A DNA stretch of 64,000 nt, taken from assembly GCA_900660155.1 (NCBI GenBank), contig CABFPE010000017.1, positions 796,986 through 860,985 of the forward strand, in the 5' to 3' direction. The notes under the pieces were generated by a model that saw nothing but the letters and a program-made list of their open reading frames with translations, searched no databases and had not been told where the DNA came from. This DNA is from Hofstenia miamia (taxonomy: Eukaryota; Xenacoelomorpha; Acoela; Hofsteniidae). Within the stretch, counting starts at the first letter, position 1; each line of letters begins with the position of its first letter. Below are positions 44,315-56,966 of this stretch, in pieces. The translations under genes and the position numbers were made by a program.

Positions 44315-45550
44315 GGTTGTCCCAAAAGTTCGTAAACACTTGAAAAAATTAAATTTTATGCATTTTTTAATTACTATATTTTTTGCGTTTTTATTGTTAT
44401 AGTAATATTCATTTTTTGTTCCTGGTAATGGATAAAATTGAGCCGCAAGTTTTGGTTTGCTACTGCTGGAAGCGAGGTCTTTCAACTAGAAAAGCTGCTG
44501 AAGAGATTTGTGCTGCCAAAGGTAAAGAAACAATTGCATGTGCGGTGATCTCAAAATGGTACAAGCGTTTTGAATCTGGCGACATGAGTCTTGAAGATAT
44601 GCCTTGTTCAGGTCGGCCATTAAAGCTGGATGATGGAGACTTAAAAACCGGGTTGAACCATGCTCCTTCATCAAGCACTCGAGAATTGGCTGGTGAGCTA
44701 GGAGTTGGCAAATCGACAATTCACTGACACTTGAAGCAACTTGATTTTGTTCACAAAAAGCCGTGCCAAGATCCTCACAAACTCACTGAAGCACAAGCCA
44801 ACAGACGAGTTGAAATTTGTTGTCAATTGCTCAGCAATCCATTGGACGACCATTTTTGGAAGCGTATTGTTACATCAGACGAGAAATGGGTCCATCTAGT
44901 CCAGAACACTCAAGACAAGCAATGGGTTCAGAAATGGCAAGAGACACTGTCAATTCCAAAACAAGATCAATTCGGAAAAAAAGTCATGTTGTGAGTTTGG
45001 TGGAACTTTGATGGAATCGTACATTTTGAGCTGGTTCCACATGGTCGTGCCATCAGTGCTGAACTTTACTGTCAGCAATTGGTGAGGGTCTATGAAAAGT
45101 TGAAACAAAAGTATCTGGCTCTGATCAACAGAAAGCATGTTTTAATGCAGCAGGACAATGCCAAGCCACACACTGCCAGGAAGACCAAAGACATGTTTGA
45201 AGAACTGGATGGCGTTGAGGTTCTACCACATCCAGCCTACAATCCTGATTGTGCTCCATCAGATTATGGCCTTTTCCGTTCAATGCAACACTTTTTGAAA
45301 GGCCGCCAATTCGAATCATTTGATGAAGTCGAAGAAGCATGTCAAGAATTCTTTGATTCAAAGCCAGCTGAATGGTACTTTAACCAGATTTGAAAGCTTG
45401 CAGATCGATGGCAGAAAGTCTTGGAACATGATGGTCTTTATTTTGAGGAATAAACTTTATTGTTGCAGCTATTATTTGAGTAATAAAATTTCAATTTTTT
45501 TCAAGCATTTACCAACTTTTTTCAAGTGCTTACGAACTTTTGGGAGAACC
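44315..45550 (+). mobile_element. mariner (Tc1/mariner superfamily) inserted in the E1 LTR
   Basis: A 1236 bp DNA transposon with TA at both sides (44313-44314, 45551-45552). The terminal inverted repeats are 'ggttgtcccaaaagttcgta' on the left and 'ggttctcccaaaagttcgta' on the right, continuing 'aacacttgaaaaa' and 'agcacttgaaaaa'. It contains one transposase frame with three stops. Sitting inside the LTR of E1, it arrived after E1. Confidence 0.95.
44428..45453 (+). pseudogene. mariner transposase with three in-frame stops
   Basis: One continuous 341-codon frame, the usual mariner length (about 345), runs from ATG 44428 to TAA 45451. Residues 1-110 form the paired helix-turn-helix DNA-binding domain (WYKRFESGDMSLEDMP, then GRP). 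The catalytic domain has VTSDEKWV, MQQDNAKPHTAR and NPDCAPSDYGLF as the three Asp blocks, with 35 residues counted between the last two Asp where mariners usually have 34. In-frame stops, all TGA, are at 44725-44727, 44992-44994 and 45391-45393. The first and third sit where relatives have Arg or a similar residue, so CGA to TGA change is likely. There is no frameshift, so decay is recent to moderate. It would have moved DNA into TA sites. Confidence 0.95.
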
Positions 45551-45639
45551 TAATAAATAATAATCATGAATTTTTCCTGAGTGGTTCTACACTCACCCCC
45601 TTGCTCAAATTAATTTTGCAGTAGTAGGTGGAGAGTGAG

Positions 45640-46760
45640 AGTGGGACCTGAGAATATAGCTAACACTCTCTCCCATTCTTTTACATCAACATACTGGGGT
45701 GCTTATCAAAGTTGCATTAATACTTCTGATCAACTGCTATTTGGTGAAATGGAATTTTCTTACATAACATGAGATCAGTGAATAATAATTTCATTACAGA
45801 TATGATATTTGTGTGATACATTGATATCAGACAATAGATGGGATGGTAAAAATTATGAAAAAGTTTTCCATCTGAAAATGCAAATTCTCTATGACTTCAG
45901 GAATGCTGTCTTCATATTCATCCCTGAGAACCATTATGAATCATATTTTCTCAACTTTTGCAATTTGATAGGTGATTTCTATTTGCTCCATTATTTGCTT
46001 GTCTTGCACTTCCTTAACTCTTAAATAATAGATAACTAATAGGTTAGGAAAGCCTATATTAATGCATTTGAAACTATTGACTGTACTACCATTGTTTAAG
46101 AATTGGCAAAGATTGTAAATTGTAAAGTCCTTGTTGAAGCACATGTGGACAGTGCTTATCCAGTACAAATGACTAATCCCTTCTAACATTTTTGAGTAAT
46201 AGTAAATTATCATATTAATCTTCAGGCGTCTTTCCACATCAATGACAAAAGGTATAATGTCAATAGAGCAATCTACATTTCACTTATTGTATTTCCACCT
46301 TAGTTTTTTCTGTGTTTCTTCAGAGATGTTTCTTGGATATGGTGGACAGCTCAACATGGTGCTATCAAATATGGGTGAAGTTTATCTTCTCCTACTTTAG
46401 ACATCTTCTTTCTTCTTTCTTCTGTCTTCCTTGACTGGACTGTTGAGGCAACTGTGGAAGAACTAATGGAGGTTGAGGGGGCTATCAAATTCACTCATTG
46501 GGGGGTATTTACAGTTTGTAAAACACTGAATGGGGTATGATTAAGTTGAGTCTTAAGAGTTTTACTGTAGTTTTGTGCCAGCTCTGCTCACACACATGGA
46601 AATATGTGTCTCCCCACATAGTAGCAAGATGAGGATGGTGTTGTTGCTGTCTCCTCTCCTAATCATGGAGCTACATGTTGCCCACATAAGATAGGAGTCT
46701 CCTCAGCTCCATCATGTTGTCCTCTTTTGTTTTTGTGCGCCTCATCAAGCGGAGATAAAT
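45640..46760 (-). pseudogene. E1 third coding region, family unknown (fossil)
   Basis: Decayed counterpart of the E2 and E3 third regions, recognisable from ISHLYWISTVHMCFNKDF, then LCQFLNNGSTVNSFKC and RVKEVQDKQIMEQIEI (46190-45970). It lies between the E1 integrase tail and the LTR. No recognised domain. Confidence 0.5.
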
Positions 46761-46798
46761 TTCTCTCACACCTTGATGAGATTTTGGTATCATCTCTG

Positions 46799-49640
46799 CT
46801 ACCCTCCATTTTCCTTCTCACTCTTTGATGGGTTGGACGAGCTGGTAATTCTCATTAGTTTTTTCCTATTGGCATCATTCCTAAACAGATTTATAAGGTT
46901 AAGGTTCCAAATTTTGGGATCATAAGGTTGATTTTCTCTAGCACGTCTTGAAGGCAATATACACTGACTATCATTACTCAGAATAATGTCACTCTGAGAT
47001 TCAAACTCAGTATCACTAAAATCATCTTCAGTGAAATCAGTTAAATTATCATAAGTCTCAAACACATCAATACCATTGTCAACCAATGTAAATTCATTAT
47101 TATCATTGATGATTATGTGCTCAATATCTTTTATGGCTCTTTTTAGCCTCTGAAATTGTATGTTTTTTCCATTATTAAGCATATATGTGCTATGATCAAG
47201 CACTTTCTCCACAATGAAGGGTCCTTGCCAATTATTGGCTAGTTTCTGTACTTGGTTGTGATCTGTGGTGACACAAGGTAGGTATGCAAAAACTTTGTGA
47301 CCTTGTTTGTGAGGCTTACCATATAATTTTTGTTAAAGGTTCTCTTTTGACGTATACTTGATTGATTTGTGTTATGACAAATTGTCAGATGCACTTGCTG
47401 CATATCTCGTATCAATTGATTTACATATCTATCAACACTGGTTTCAGAGTAATTTGGAAACATAGATAATGAAGTTAATGCTTCCCAAACATAGCTTTAA
47501 AAGGACTTACGCCAGTTGTGGAATGCACTGCTGTATTATAAAAAAACTTGATTACACATCTCCAAGTTCTCCCTGCAGACCATGAGAAAGCTACTCAAAT
47601 CAGTTTTATCAAAGTTCTGTTTATTCATTCTACCAGGCCATTAGCTTGAGAGTGGTAAGTAGTAGTGAATTTGTGAATTACTTCTAACTCATGCATTAAG
47701 GCTTTCATCAGATTATTTTCAAACTGTGGACCATGGTTAGAGATGAGTTTAGACATAGGACCATATTTCAAAGTCCACTCCTTAACTATTTTTTCAGCTA
47801 TTTTTTCTGCACTTGTACTGTCCAACAGAATAATTTGAGCATATTTAGTGAAATGATCCACTATCACCAAGAGGTACTGAAAACCTTCATCATCTCAAGA
47901 CAGCTGTTCTAAATCCATATGGACAATTTCATTAGGACTGGTTGCAGCACGACATTCTAACTTGGCTTTTGGTTCTGGAAAATGGCTAGCATTATCTAAG
48001 AGACATTGCTTGCATTTATCAATGACATCTATAACAGCAGCCCTGATTCCAATGGTAACATATTGTGAATTAAAAGTTTTCTCTGTTTGGATAATTCCTA
48101 AATGCCCCTTTTCATGTACTTGTCTTACTAAATCTCTTCCAAAGTACTTTGGAATGGCAAGTCTGTTATTGTGATGACTTTTAGCATAAAGCAATCCCTT
48201 ATCTGTTGTTGTTCAATTGTATCAGTTGTAATAATGAGTCGCTATCAGAGGAAGGGAGAAAAATGGATCCTTCATACATTTCATAATGTCAGATAATACT
48301 TGATCACTTTGTTGATGCTTGATTATTTCTTCATCAGAGATTTCTTCACATATCAAAATTGGTAGAATTTCCTTCCCATTACAATCTGCATTAATCTTGG
48401 GGATTAGCTCATACTCAGTATGCAGAATAAATCTGAACTGTACTTTCTCTCCATCTGGTCTCTTTAAATCCCTTTCATAGCTGGGCAGTGCTGTCCAATA
48501 GTCAGCATTTAAGTGTAAACAGCCAGGATGATGTTTGATTGAAAAAGAGAAATCATTTAGGAATTCTATCCATCTGGCCACTATATTGGATTTATCTTTG
48601 GAGAATTTTTTAAGCCAGGCCAAGTTGCTGTTGTCAGTATGTACAATGAATTTTCAACCTAATATAAAATAGCAAAATTTCTTCAGCAACTCCACTAAAG
48701 CAAACATCTAACACTTTGTGGCTCCATAGTTCCTTTCAGGATCTCTAAGTTTTCTACTGAAATATTGTACCAGACTTTTGACTCCGTTTATTTCTTGACT
48801 TAATACACCACTAATAGCAACAGCACTGGCATCACAATCAACAATAAAGGGTTTACTATAATCAGGAGTATTTAATGAAGGAATCTTTTTGAGTTCAATT
48901 TTTATCTTCTCCAATGCATCCTGTTTGTTCCAGGTCCATTTAAACTCATTATTCTTTTTAAGTAAATTTGAAATAGATTTGGTCTTCTCAGCTAGGTCGG
49001 GAATAAACATTCCATAATAATTTAGAAAGTCCATCAACCTCACACAACTTTTCGACTTCTAGGTGTTTCTATTTTCTCCAAAAAATGCTTAGCATTTGTT
49101 TTTATTGAAATATTCCCATATTCTATGACTCTCCCTAAGAAGGTAACTTTCTTCTGAAACAACGAACATTTATTTCCATTAACTTTCAACCCAGCTTGTT
49201 GTAATAATTTGAATGCACAATATAGTTTTTCTAGATGTTCTTAAAAGGTTGTACTGGCTACTAGTATATCATTGATGTATGCTGATATGCCAGCTTTGAG
49301 CATGCTTGATTTATCTTTCAGCACCTTAGTCACATAATGCTGAAAAGTGGCTGGTGCATTACTTCCACTCATACAAACCATAGGGTGTAATGAAGGCCAT
49401 TTTCAGAATATTGGATGGATACATTGGCACCTGCCAGTAAGCTTTACACAAATACAGACAGGAAAAAAATTTATACTTACTCGCATCATATAAAAGATCT
49501 TCAATTCGTGGTAGGGGGTATGTGTCCTTTACCTTAACATCAATTAATTTTCTAAAATCAATACAAAGCCTGTATTTTTCTCCCTGCTTGATAAAAATGG
49601 TTGGCGCAGCATAGGGACTATTGCTGCCTTGAATTATTCC
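46799..49640 (-). pseudogene. E1 pol region (fossil)
   Basis: Parts of Ty3/gypsy pol on the minus strand. The RT start has YRLCIDF and DTYPLPRIEDLLYDASKY, the RNase H part has VDCDASAVAIS and RNYGATKC, the integrase zinc region has VHEKGHLGIIQTEKTF, and its core has VDHFTKYAQIILL and NHGPQFENNL. A tail contains SRRARENQPYDPKIW. Sequence is close to the matching parts of E2 and E3. Broken. Confidence 0.8.
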
Positions 49641-49650
49641 ATTTTCAATT

Positions 49651-52399
49651 CACTTGACTGAGAGTCATCTGATCTGGATCAGACACATTAGCTCTGATCA
49701 TAGTTATAATCTCAATCCTTTTGGTGATGTCGTAGTACCAAGTTACATTTTCCACATTATTGATCCACATTAAGTCACCTGCTGCTTGGAAAAGAATGAG
49801 CACACAAGCCGAGATTTTTCCATGTATTTTCTGTAATTGTACATGCACAGGTAAGCCATGCATAAAGATATCTGTGATGTTGAGTTTGCTGTCAATAAAG
49901 ACACGCTCAGGATTCCCTCTGGCTATCAGTTTTTCTCGCACCACTCTGTATTCCCCTGTTCTGCTTGCTTTAATTGCTTCTTGCTTGCTGTTCACAAAAT
50001 TGATCTTGTTGGATAGGTGAGCCGCTACCTTCTTTTTTGGTTTCCGAACCTTCCATTTAGGTTGTATGAGGGGCATTTCTATCATGGGTGGCAGTATGCA
50101 CAAGAGATTCAATGTCTTTAATTCTTCTTGAGTTCACTGAATCCTAAGGTGGCTTCCAAGCTGGCAGTTCCAATCATGACTGGGTAATTAATTCTTGCCT
50201 CCTTCAGCATGTCCCAAAATTTTCCTTTCAATCTTTCTGCCACAGATTCTCTATCTGTTTGCTGGAAATGCGCACATGAGCAGTGGTGCATTCCACATCC
50301 AGTCCCACATCCAGTGCTATGTGTCGCCCTGGGGATTGCAGAATGACCAGCTCCTCCTTGGTAAACATTTTGGTGAGACACCATTTCATTAGTGAGAGAA
50401 CGTCTTTGTCATGGTAATCTACTAAGATTCTCTGTTGAATGGTGAGATCCTCTAAAAATTTGCTAGGGTCGTGTTCAATCATGAGTATCTGTTCACCTTT
50501 GGTTACTGAAGACTAGGGCATTGGCTTGGGGGATAGCGCCTGTCTGCCAAATTTTTCCAAGTTTACTCTTTTGATTAATTCACGGATCTGGGGTGAGAGT
50601 TGCACTGCTGATGATGCCAAATTCTTCCTCCTTATAGAATTGTTTGGGTGTCTGCATTACTTGATCAAAAATAGTGATGGGAATGATTTTCCCCTCCTTG
50701 TTGACGTGGCAAGCTGATTCAATGAATTGCCCATAACTGCATTCCAGATATCTAATTTGGTGTAGTTTGAAGAAAGATGTGGTTCTTGCAGGGAGATCGT
50801 GCCTTTGGATTCTGTCCAGGAATTGGTGAGTGGACCCCGGCAGTCGCTCTACAAATCATCTAGTACTCATGGGGACATTCTCTGAATGGAATACTGCAAG
50901 CTTGGTTTCCACTGTTGCTTCCCACCTGTATTTCTTTATGGTGTTGGAGAAAATATTTATGTCCTACAGACAAATACCTAGTTGATTGCTGGTGAGGATG
51001 ATGGGCATCTTACCAGTTACACAGGTCACCCCCACCAGTCAAGCATAATACTTTTTGAATTTATCCATGGGGCACTTAGTTTTTCCTGGTGAAGAGGGAG
51101 GATTGCACTTGTACAATAGCCAGTTTTTAACTTTCCAAGACAGGGGGCAGACTGTGAGTTTGTGGCTTGTCAGTTTGGAAGGAGACGAACGCTTTTTGTG
51201 CGTCATTGGGATTTGTAACTGTGGTTCCTTTGTCAAGTAGATGGTTAGTGTCCAGATGGTGCCATGGGCGTAGATATTGGGCAAGTTTTTCTCTGCGAAT
51301 AATTTTCTTTGAAATTTTTCTGATCTTGGGTATTGTATGAAACTTTGATTTCTTTACATGCTCTTTCAATAGAGGGATGATAGTGGTATGATGGGCTTAT
51401 TATGTCTAGCCAGGGCCAATCAGACTTGGGGTTGAAGTCGGCTTTTATATCAGACCAGATGGTCTTGATCTTGTTTAGTGTCTGCTCACTTTGTGCAAAA
51501 GCAAAACTTGCGCACATATCCGTGATCATATGGAGAGATGGGGTGTGCAGATCTGTCACTTCTAGAGTTTGTGCTTGGAGTATGACGTTGATGATAAGTT
51601 TCTGATTGACAGCCAATTGATGCGATGGCACACATTGGCATAACAATAAATCTGTGTAAAGAAGCCTGGTTATTGGTAATTGGCTCATGACATACAGTGA
51701 GAGAGGGAGGTAATTATCTTTGGAGAAAATCATGAAATTCTCCATTCAAAATTTAGGTTTTTGATTGTTTCTGGTACTGTCTGCTCATATTCATCTCTTA
51801 ATATCATCATGAGGCATATGCCTTCCACCTTAGCTATGCAATAGAAACTGACATAAATTGTAGATGTTGAAATCATCAGCAAAAAACATGTGCACTGTGC
51901 TGCACCAGTAAAGGCAGCTAATTTCCTCCAACATCCTTGAATCATAACAGATGATTGTGTTGATTTTTGGGTGGCGAGCTGCGTCTATCACAAATGGAAT
52001 TATGTCTATTGAACAATTCATTTTGCGACCATTGTAGGTTCAGTGGAGTTGGTTCTTTGTTTCTTCTGATATATTATCACATGTGATAGCAGTGGCTTTT
52101 CTAGTGGCTATGTAGTATGGGTGCAAAGTTTCATCACCAACTTTGGACATTTTCTTTATTCTTTCCTTGGTTTTCTGTGACCTGATAGTGGAAGCTATGG
52201 CTGACAAGATCAAGGGGGCTATTGAGTCAATCAAATGGGGGTGTTTACAACTCAATAAAGGGTAATCTAGAATTAAGAGTTTTATTGCTCCTCTCACGCA
52301 CATGGGGATATGTGTCTCTCCACATAGGGGTGAGATGTTGAGGGCGTCATTGCATTTGCTCTCTCCTCTCCAAATTGTGGAGCTACGTTTTGCCCACAT
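49651..52399 (-). pseudogene. E2 third coding region, family unknown (fossil)
   Basis: About 2.7 kb of decayed minus-strand coding sequence after the integrase tail. Open pieces include RSQKTKERIKKMSKVGDE, then TIICYDSRMLEEISCLYW and SEQTLNKIKTIWSDIKADF. Later come a His/Cys-rich patch (GCGTGCGMHHCSC, near 50320-50280) and YPVMIGTASLEATLG. E3 (58891-57720) and E1 (46760-45640) carry its first part. I see no signal peptide or membrane anchor, so an envelope is not supported, and no RT, integrase or protease motif. Its function is unknown; a captured gene or an element-specific accessory protein are both possible. Confidence 0.55.
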
Positions 52400-52561
52400 G
52401 GGATCAGATTCTCCTCAGCACCATCATTGCGTCCTCTTTTCCTTTCATGTGCCTCAACAAACAGAGATACATGTCTCCCTCGCCTAGATGAGGCTTCTCA
52501 ATTAGTGTGGTTACCTTCCATCCTCCTTCTCACTTGACAGTGGGATGGTGGAACTGGCAAC

Positions 52562-55500
52562 TCACGTTTTCAGCTGTTTGTATGCATTCCTAAATTGAGT
52601 GGTAAGATTTAAATCCCAAATGTTGGGATCATAAGTGTGGTTAGTTCTTGCCCTTCTTTGGGGGAGTGTATGTGACTCTAAGTTTTCAGATTTACTATTA
52701 TCATAAATATAATCAGTGTCAGAAAAATCATCCTCAGAAAAACTAGTTAAATTCTCATATTTTTCATATGTATCAACACTGTTATCCACTAATGTAAACT
52801 CATTGTTGTCATCTATTATAATGTTCTCTATATCTTTGATTGCTTGTTTGAGCCACTGAAAGTGTACTGTTTTACCATTATTTAAAGTGTAAGTGTTATG
52901 GTCAAGCACCTTCTCTATGGTGAAGGGACCTTGCCAATCATTAGCAAGTTTACATACCTGACTACTATCCATTGTTATATGAGGGAGATAAGCAAAAACT
53001 CAGTTGCTGCGTTTATGTGGCTCTCCATATAGCTTTTTGTTAAAGGTCTTTTTCTGCTGTATACTGGACTGATTTGTGTTGTGGCAGATGGTAAGGTGGA
53101 TTTGTTGCATATCTTGAATTAATTGGTTAACATAAAGTTCTGTACTTTTCTCTGCATAAGTTGGAAACATCATTGTTAAGGAGGTTGTGGCTTCACAACC
53201 AAACATTGCTTTAAAAGGTCTTGTGAACAGATGTATTATAGAAATATTCTACACAGTTGATAACACATCTCCATTGCTTTCCAGCAGCCTGCAATAACGC
53301 AACTCGAACTAATTTTATAAGAGTTTGATTCAAGCTTTCCACTAGGCTGTTTGCTTGATGGTGATAGGCAGTAGTCAATTTGTGAATGATTTCCAGTTCT
53401 TTCATTAAGGCATGGAGGAGGTTGCTCATGAACTCAGGGCCTTGATTGGAGACTAACTTTTGCTTGGGTCCATACTTCAACACCCACTCTTTAACTATTT
53501 TTTCTGCTACTATCTCTGCCATTGTACTGCTTAAGGGGATCATGTGGGTGAATTTCATAAAGTGGTTGACCATTACAAGGATGTACTGGAACCCATCATT
53601 ATCTTACAATAGTTATTCAAGGTCAACATGCACAAGTTTGTTAGGACTTTCCACTGCCTGAGACTCGAGCTTGGCTCTCTGTTGAGGGAAGTGGTTGGTG
53701 TTGTGCAAAAGGCATTTCTCACATTTATTGATAATGTTGGTAACAGCAGCTCTTATGCCTATGGTAACGTATTGGGAGTTGAAGGTCTTTTCAGTCTGAA
53801 GAATGCCTAAATGCCCCCTTTCGTGGACTCTGCAGACAAGATCTCTCCTGAAATATTCAGGAATGGCGAGTTGGTTGTTATGTTGACTCTTAACATACAA
53901 TAGTCCATTCTTGTTTGTCTGCCAATTGTAGTGGTTAAAGTACTGATTCACTTCCAGAGGAGTGGGGAAATAGGGATCTTTCATTCTCTTCATGATCTGA
54001 TCTAAGATCCAATCATGGCATTGATGATGCATTATCTATTCTTCTGAAATCTCTTCTCATATGAGTATTGTGAGGATGGGTTTGCCATTATGATCTGCAT
54101 TAATCTCTGGTATTAACTGATATTCAGTATGAGGAATGAAAGAGAACGGAACCTTCTCCCCATCAGGCTTCTTGAGGTCTCTCTCATAACTAGGTAATGC
54201 CATCCAGTAGTTGGCATTTAAATGGAGTTGACCAGGGTGGTGCCGGATTGAAAATGAAAAATCATTTAGGTACTCAATCCATCAAGCTACAATGTTGGAT
54301 TTGTCACCACTAAATTTCTTCAGCCATGCAAGGGCACTGTTGTTGGTGCGCACCACAAATTTGCGACCCAAGATAAAATATCAGAATTTCTTTAACAACT
54401 CGACTAAGGTGAGCATCTTGCATTTTGTTGCTCCATAATTTCTTTCTGAAGCTCAGAGTTTCCTGCTGAAATATTAGACAGGGCTTTTGATTCCATTGAT
54501 GTCTTGGCTTAGTATTCCACTGATAGCTACAGTACTGGCATCACAGTCAATGATAAAGTCTTTCATGTAATCAGGAGTGTTTAATGATGGTATTTTCTTG
54601 AGCTCATTCTTAATATCTTCCAATGCTTCTTGCTCTTGCCAAGTCCACTTGAACTCAATCCACTTTTTGAGCAAGTTAGAGATGGTTTTGGTCTTCTCTG
54701 CCAAGTCTGGAAGGAACATGCCATAATAATTAAGAAACCCCATCAGTCATTGCACATCTTGACGGCTTTGTGGCATTTCAATCTTTTCTAGAAATTCCCT
54801 TGCATTATTTTTTATTGAGATTGTTCCTGGTTCAATGACTTGTCCTAAAAAGATTACTTTCTTCTGTGCCAAAGAACATGCTCCTCACCCACAGCCTGAC
54901 TGACACTTATCATTCCATAATTGAATACCTCATGTTTGCTATGAAGAAGAGAGACCAAATATTTCCTCTCTTGTTGATCTAGATGAGGATGTGAGCTGTT
55001 AGTAACTGAAGGCACCTTGACCAGGCTGGTCAGCTCTCCCAAATTGTGAACTGTGGTGCAAATTGACAAACAGGTGACTGGTATGTTCTCAACCCTGACA
55101 GGCACTCCTATAAGTTGTAGCTGAGAGGCTCTGATTTGAACAGGGAAATTGGCTCCATTCAAGACAGTTACATGTGTCTTCCCATTCATCACCTTGCATA
55201 AGTCAGGTGAAAAGGAGACTCTGCATACATATTTGACTTGTTGTCCCACAATCATCACATCCCCATTGATGTTGTTTCCAGAGGAGACTGAAACTCTCAT
55301 CCAGTGTTTTGGTTCAATTGAAATGGGCTCACTTAGATTAAAAATGATCTCCTTCTCAGGGATGGTAGCAAGTTGTGTGGCCTCCTGATCTTTGATGGCT
55401 ATCATGTTATTCTTATAATCAATTACGCAAGAGTTCCTTTCTAGGAAATCATTTCCCAGTATGAGGTCGTAGGGGAGTCAGTGATCTGAAGTATAGATGA

Positions 55501-56550
55501 CAAGAAGATCCACCTCAAATGGTTCCACATGAATTCTAATCAAAGCATCCCATAACTTCCCTTTGAGGGAGAGAGGGTTTCCTGAAGCATCAATAAGTTT
55601 GACACAAGATGGATCTAAGGATTCCCAGCTGAAGCACAGCCCACAGCAGCATTTGTTGCTGATGATGGAAGCAGCTGCTCCAGTGGCATTAAATATGTTT
55701 CAATTTATTTCTACAGGTATCAGATTTTTCCTTATAAGCTGGGTAATAACCAAGCTGTTCTGTGTGTATTTGATGGGGAGACAGCGCTCCAGCTAATTTA
55801 AATCCTGTGAAATAGTAGGGTTTTTGGTTGCCAGATCAACAAGATTTTCAACCTGAGGGGACTCATTGGGCTCGTCTACAATAAATCCTTTGCTGTATCT
55901 TAGCTTTACACTCAACCAATGATCCTTTCTGCTAGCTTATCCAAGGCTTTGTTGAGTGTGGCATAAGTTACATACTCATTGTTTCAGCATGACCACACCT
56001 CCTCTTGGTGGTTTGAATTATTGACAGCATTCTTTAACTCATGAATCTGCAATTCTAAAGCAATGGTGAACTCTAGCATCTGACTTTCCATCCTCTGGTA
56101 TGCCATGTGCTGCGTATTAATTTCAGCCTGGAGAGACTCCATGTGATGTTCACTCTCCATCCCTAATGACACTTGCTGAGATAAGGCTTCTTTCAAATGT
56201 TTGATTTCAGCATGGCGGATGTCAAACTGTGGAATGGACTGATTATTGGCAATGATGTGGCTGTGAGGACAACTAGGAATCAGAGGAGCATTCTGAGTGT
56301 TCAAAATACGGCACAAGTTTTGGTGAAATCCTGGGCTCATGGTGCTGGCATTGCTGTAAGGGATGGTCACAGCATTCTGATCCATCCTTTGCATAATCAG
56401 GGTAGGAGAATTGGGCTGAGAAAAATTGAGTAAAGCTCCAACAGTACAAGGGGTAGAGTTTGGGCTACCAACATTTGTACAGGGGACACTCTGCATTGGA
56501 GAAGTCCCCAAAAGTAGGAGAATAAGTAACAGTATGACTAGAATCCATAA
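52562..56550 (-). pseudogene. E2 gag-pol region (fossil, incomplete)
   Basis: Parts recognised on the minus strand are gag with MDSSHTVTYSPTFG at its start, the protease region followed by QLPYDLILGNDFLE (about 55460), RNase H-like sequence with IDCDASTVAISG (about 54550), the integrase zinc region VHERGHLGILQTEKTF (about 53820), its core, and a tail with LPQRRARTNHTYDPNIW (about 52650). Near-identical in order to E3 but pol is incomplete. Broken. Confidence 0.75.
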
Positions 56551-56948
56551 TAACTTAATAACAGAACAATAATTTCCAGTAACTGACAGTAGGGAGCACT
56601 TCCACAGACACAAAGGAAAACACAGCTCATAGAAGTAATGATAAGTAACAGACCAAATTGGGGAACACAGCAGTAATTGGGAATGAATCCAACACATAAA
56701 GCACTAAGAAAGCAAGACAAAATAAGGAGTTTAACAAGTGACATCAGCCAAACAAGACACACTAAGGGTTTCATCGCCATCCTTCAAGGGTGGGGAAGTT
56801 GAGTTATACATCAATAGGTGAACTTACACTGAAGTCTTACAGTGATCAGGGGAAGCAACTATCCCAGCTGATATGCACCAAAAACAAAAACCAACTAACA
56901 TCCAGAAAATCAAAAGAAACAACAAGATTAAATAGTTATCACGTCAAC

Positions 56949-56966
56949 GTCCTGTCATGGTCGCCA
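56949..56966 (-). promoter_or_regulatory. Primer-binding site of E2
   Basis: On the minus strand 'tggcgaccatgacaggac' directly follows the end of the LTR. It differs from the site of element A, so the primer tRNA may differ; I do not assign one. Confidence 0.5.

Larger units (their letters stand above)
43433..45591 (-). repeat. 3' LTR of E1, interrupted by a mariner
   Basis: Reads on the minus strand from 'tgtagaaccactcagg' (45591) to 'gattctaca' (43433). Without the mariner and its extra TA it is 921 bp, the same length as the LTR at 41596-42515. The left flank 43432 is apparently host DNA. Confidence 0.8.
43433..49650 (-). mobile_element. Ty3/gypsy element E1 (fossil, partial)
   Basis: A minus-strand element of which the pol region, a third coding region and the 3' LTR remain. 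Reading downwards: RT (about 49640-49050), RNase H (49043-48222), integrase (48194-47500), a C-terminal tail (47463-46799), a third region of unknown nature (about 46760-45640), a polypurine tract and the LTR (45591-43433). At about 49650 it abuts the third coding region of E2. No gag, protease or 5' LTR of its own is seen. Broken, with about a dozen breaks, and its LTR is interrupted by a mariner. Confidence 0.8.

Noticed and set aside
44725-45393. TGA possibly read as an amino acid (alternative code)
   Set aside because: The RTE ORF and both secreted-protein genes end normally without internal TGA, and LINE copies elsewhere also carry TAA and TAG stops; decay explains the mariner stops.
50195-51605. 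Plus-strand frames of 60-90 codons within E2
   Set aside because: They are opposite the element's own coding strand and show no independent signal.
49651-52399. Third coding region of the gypsy fossils as an envelope gene
   Set aside because: No signal peptide, furin-like site or membrane-spanning segment is visible in the open pieces.
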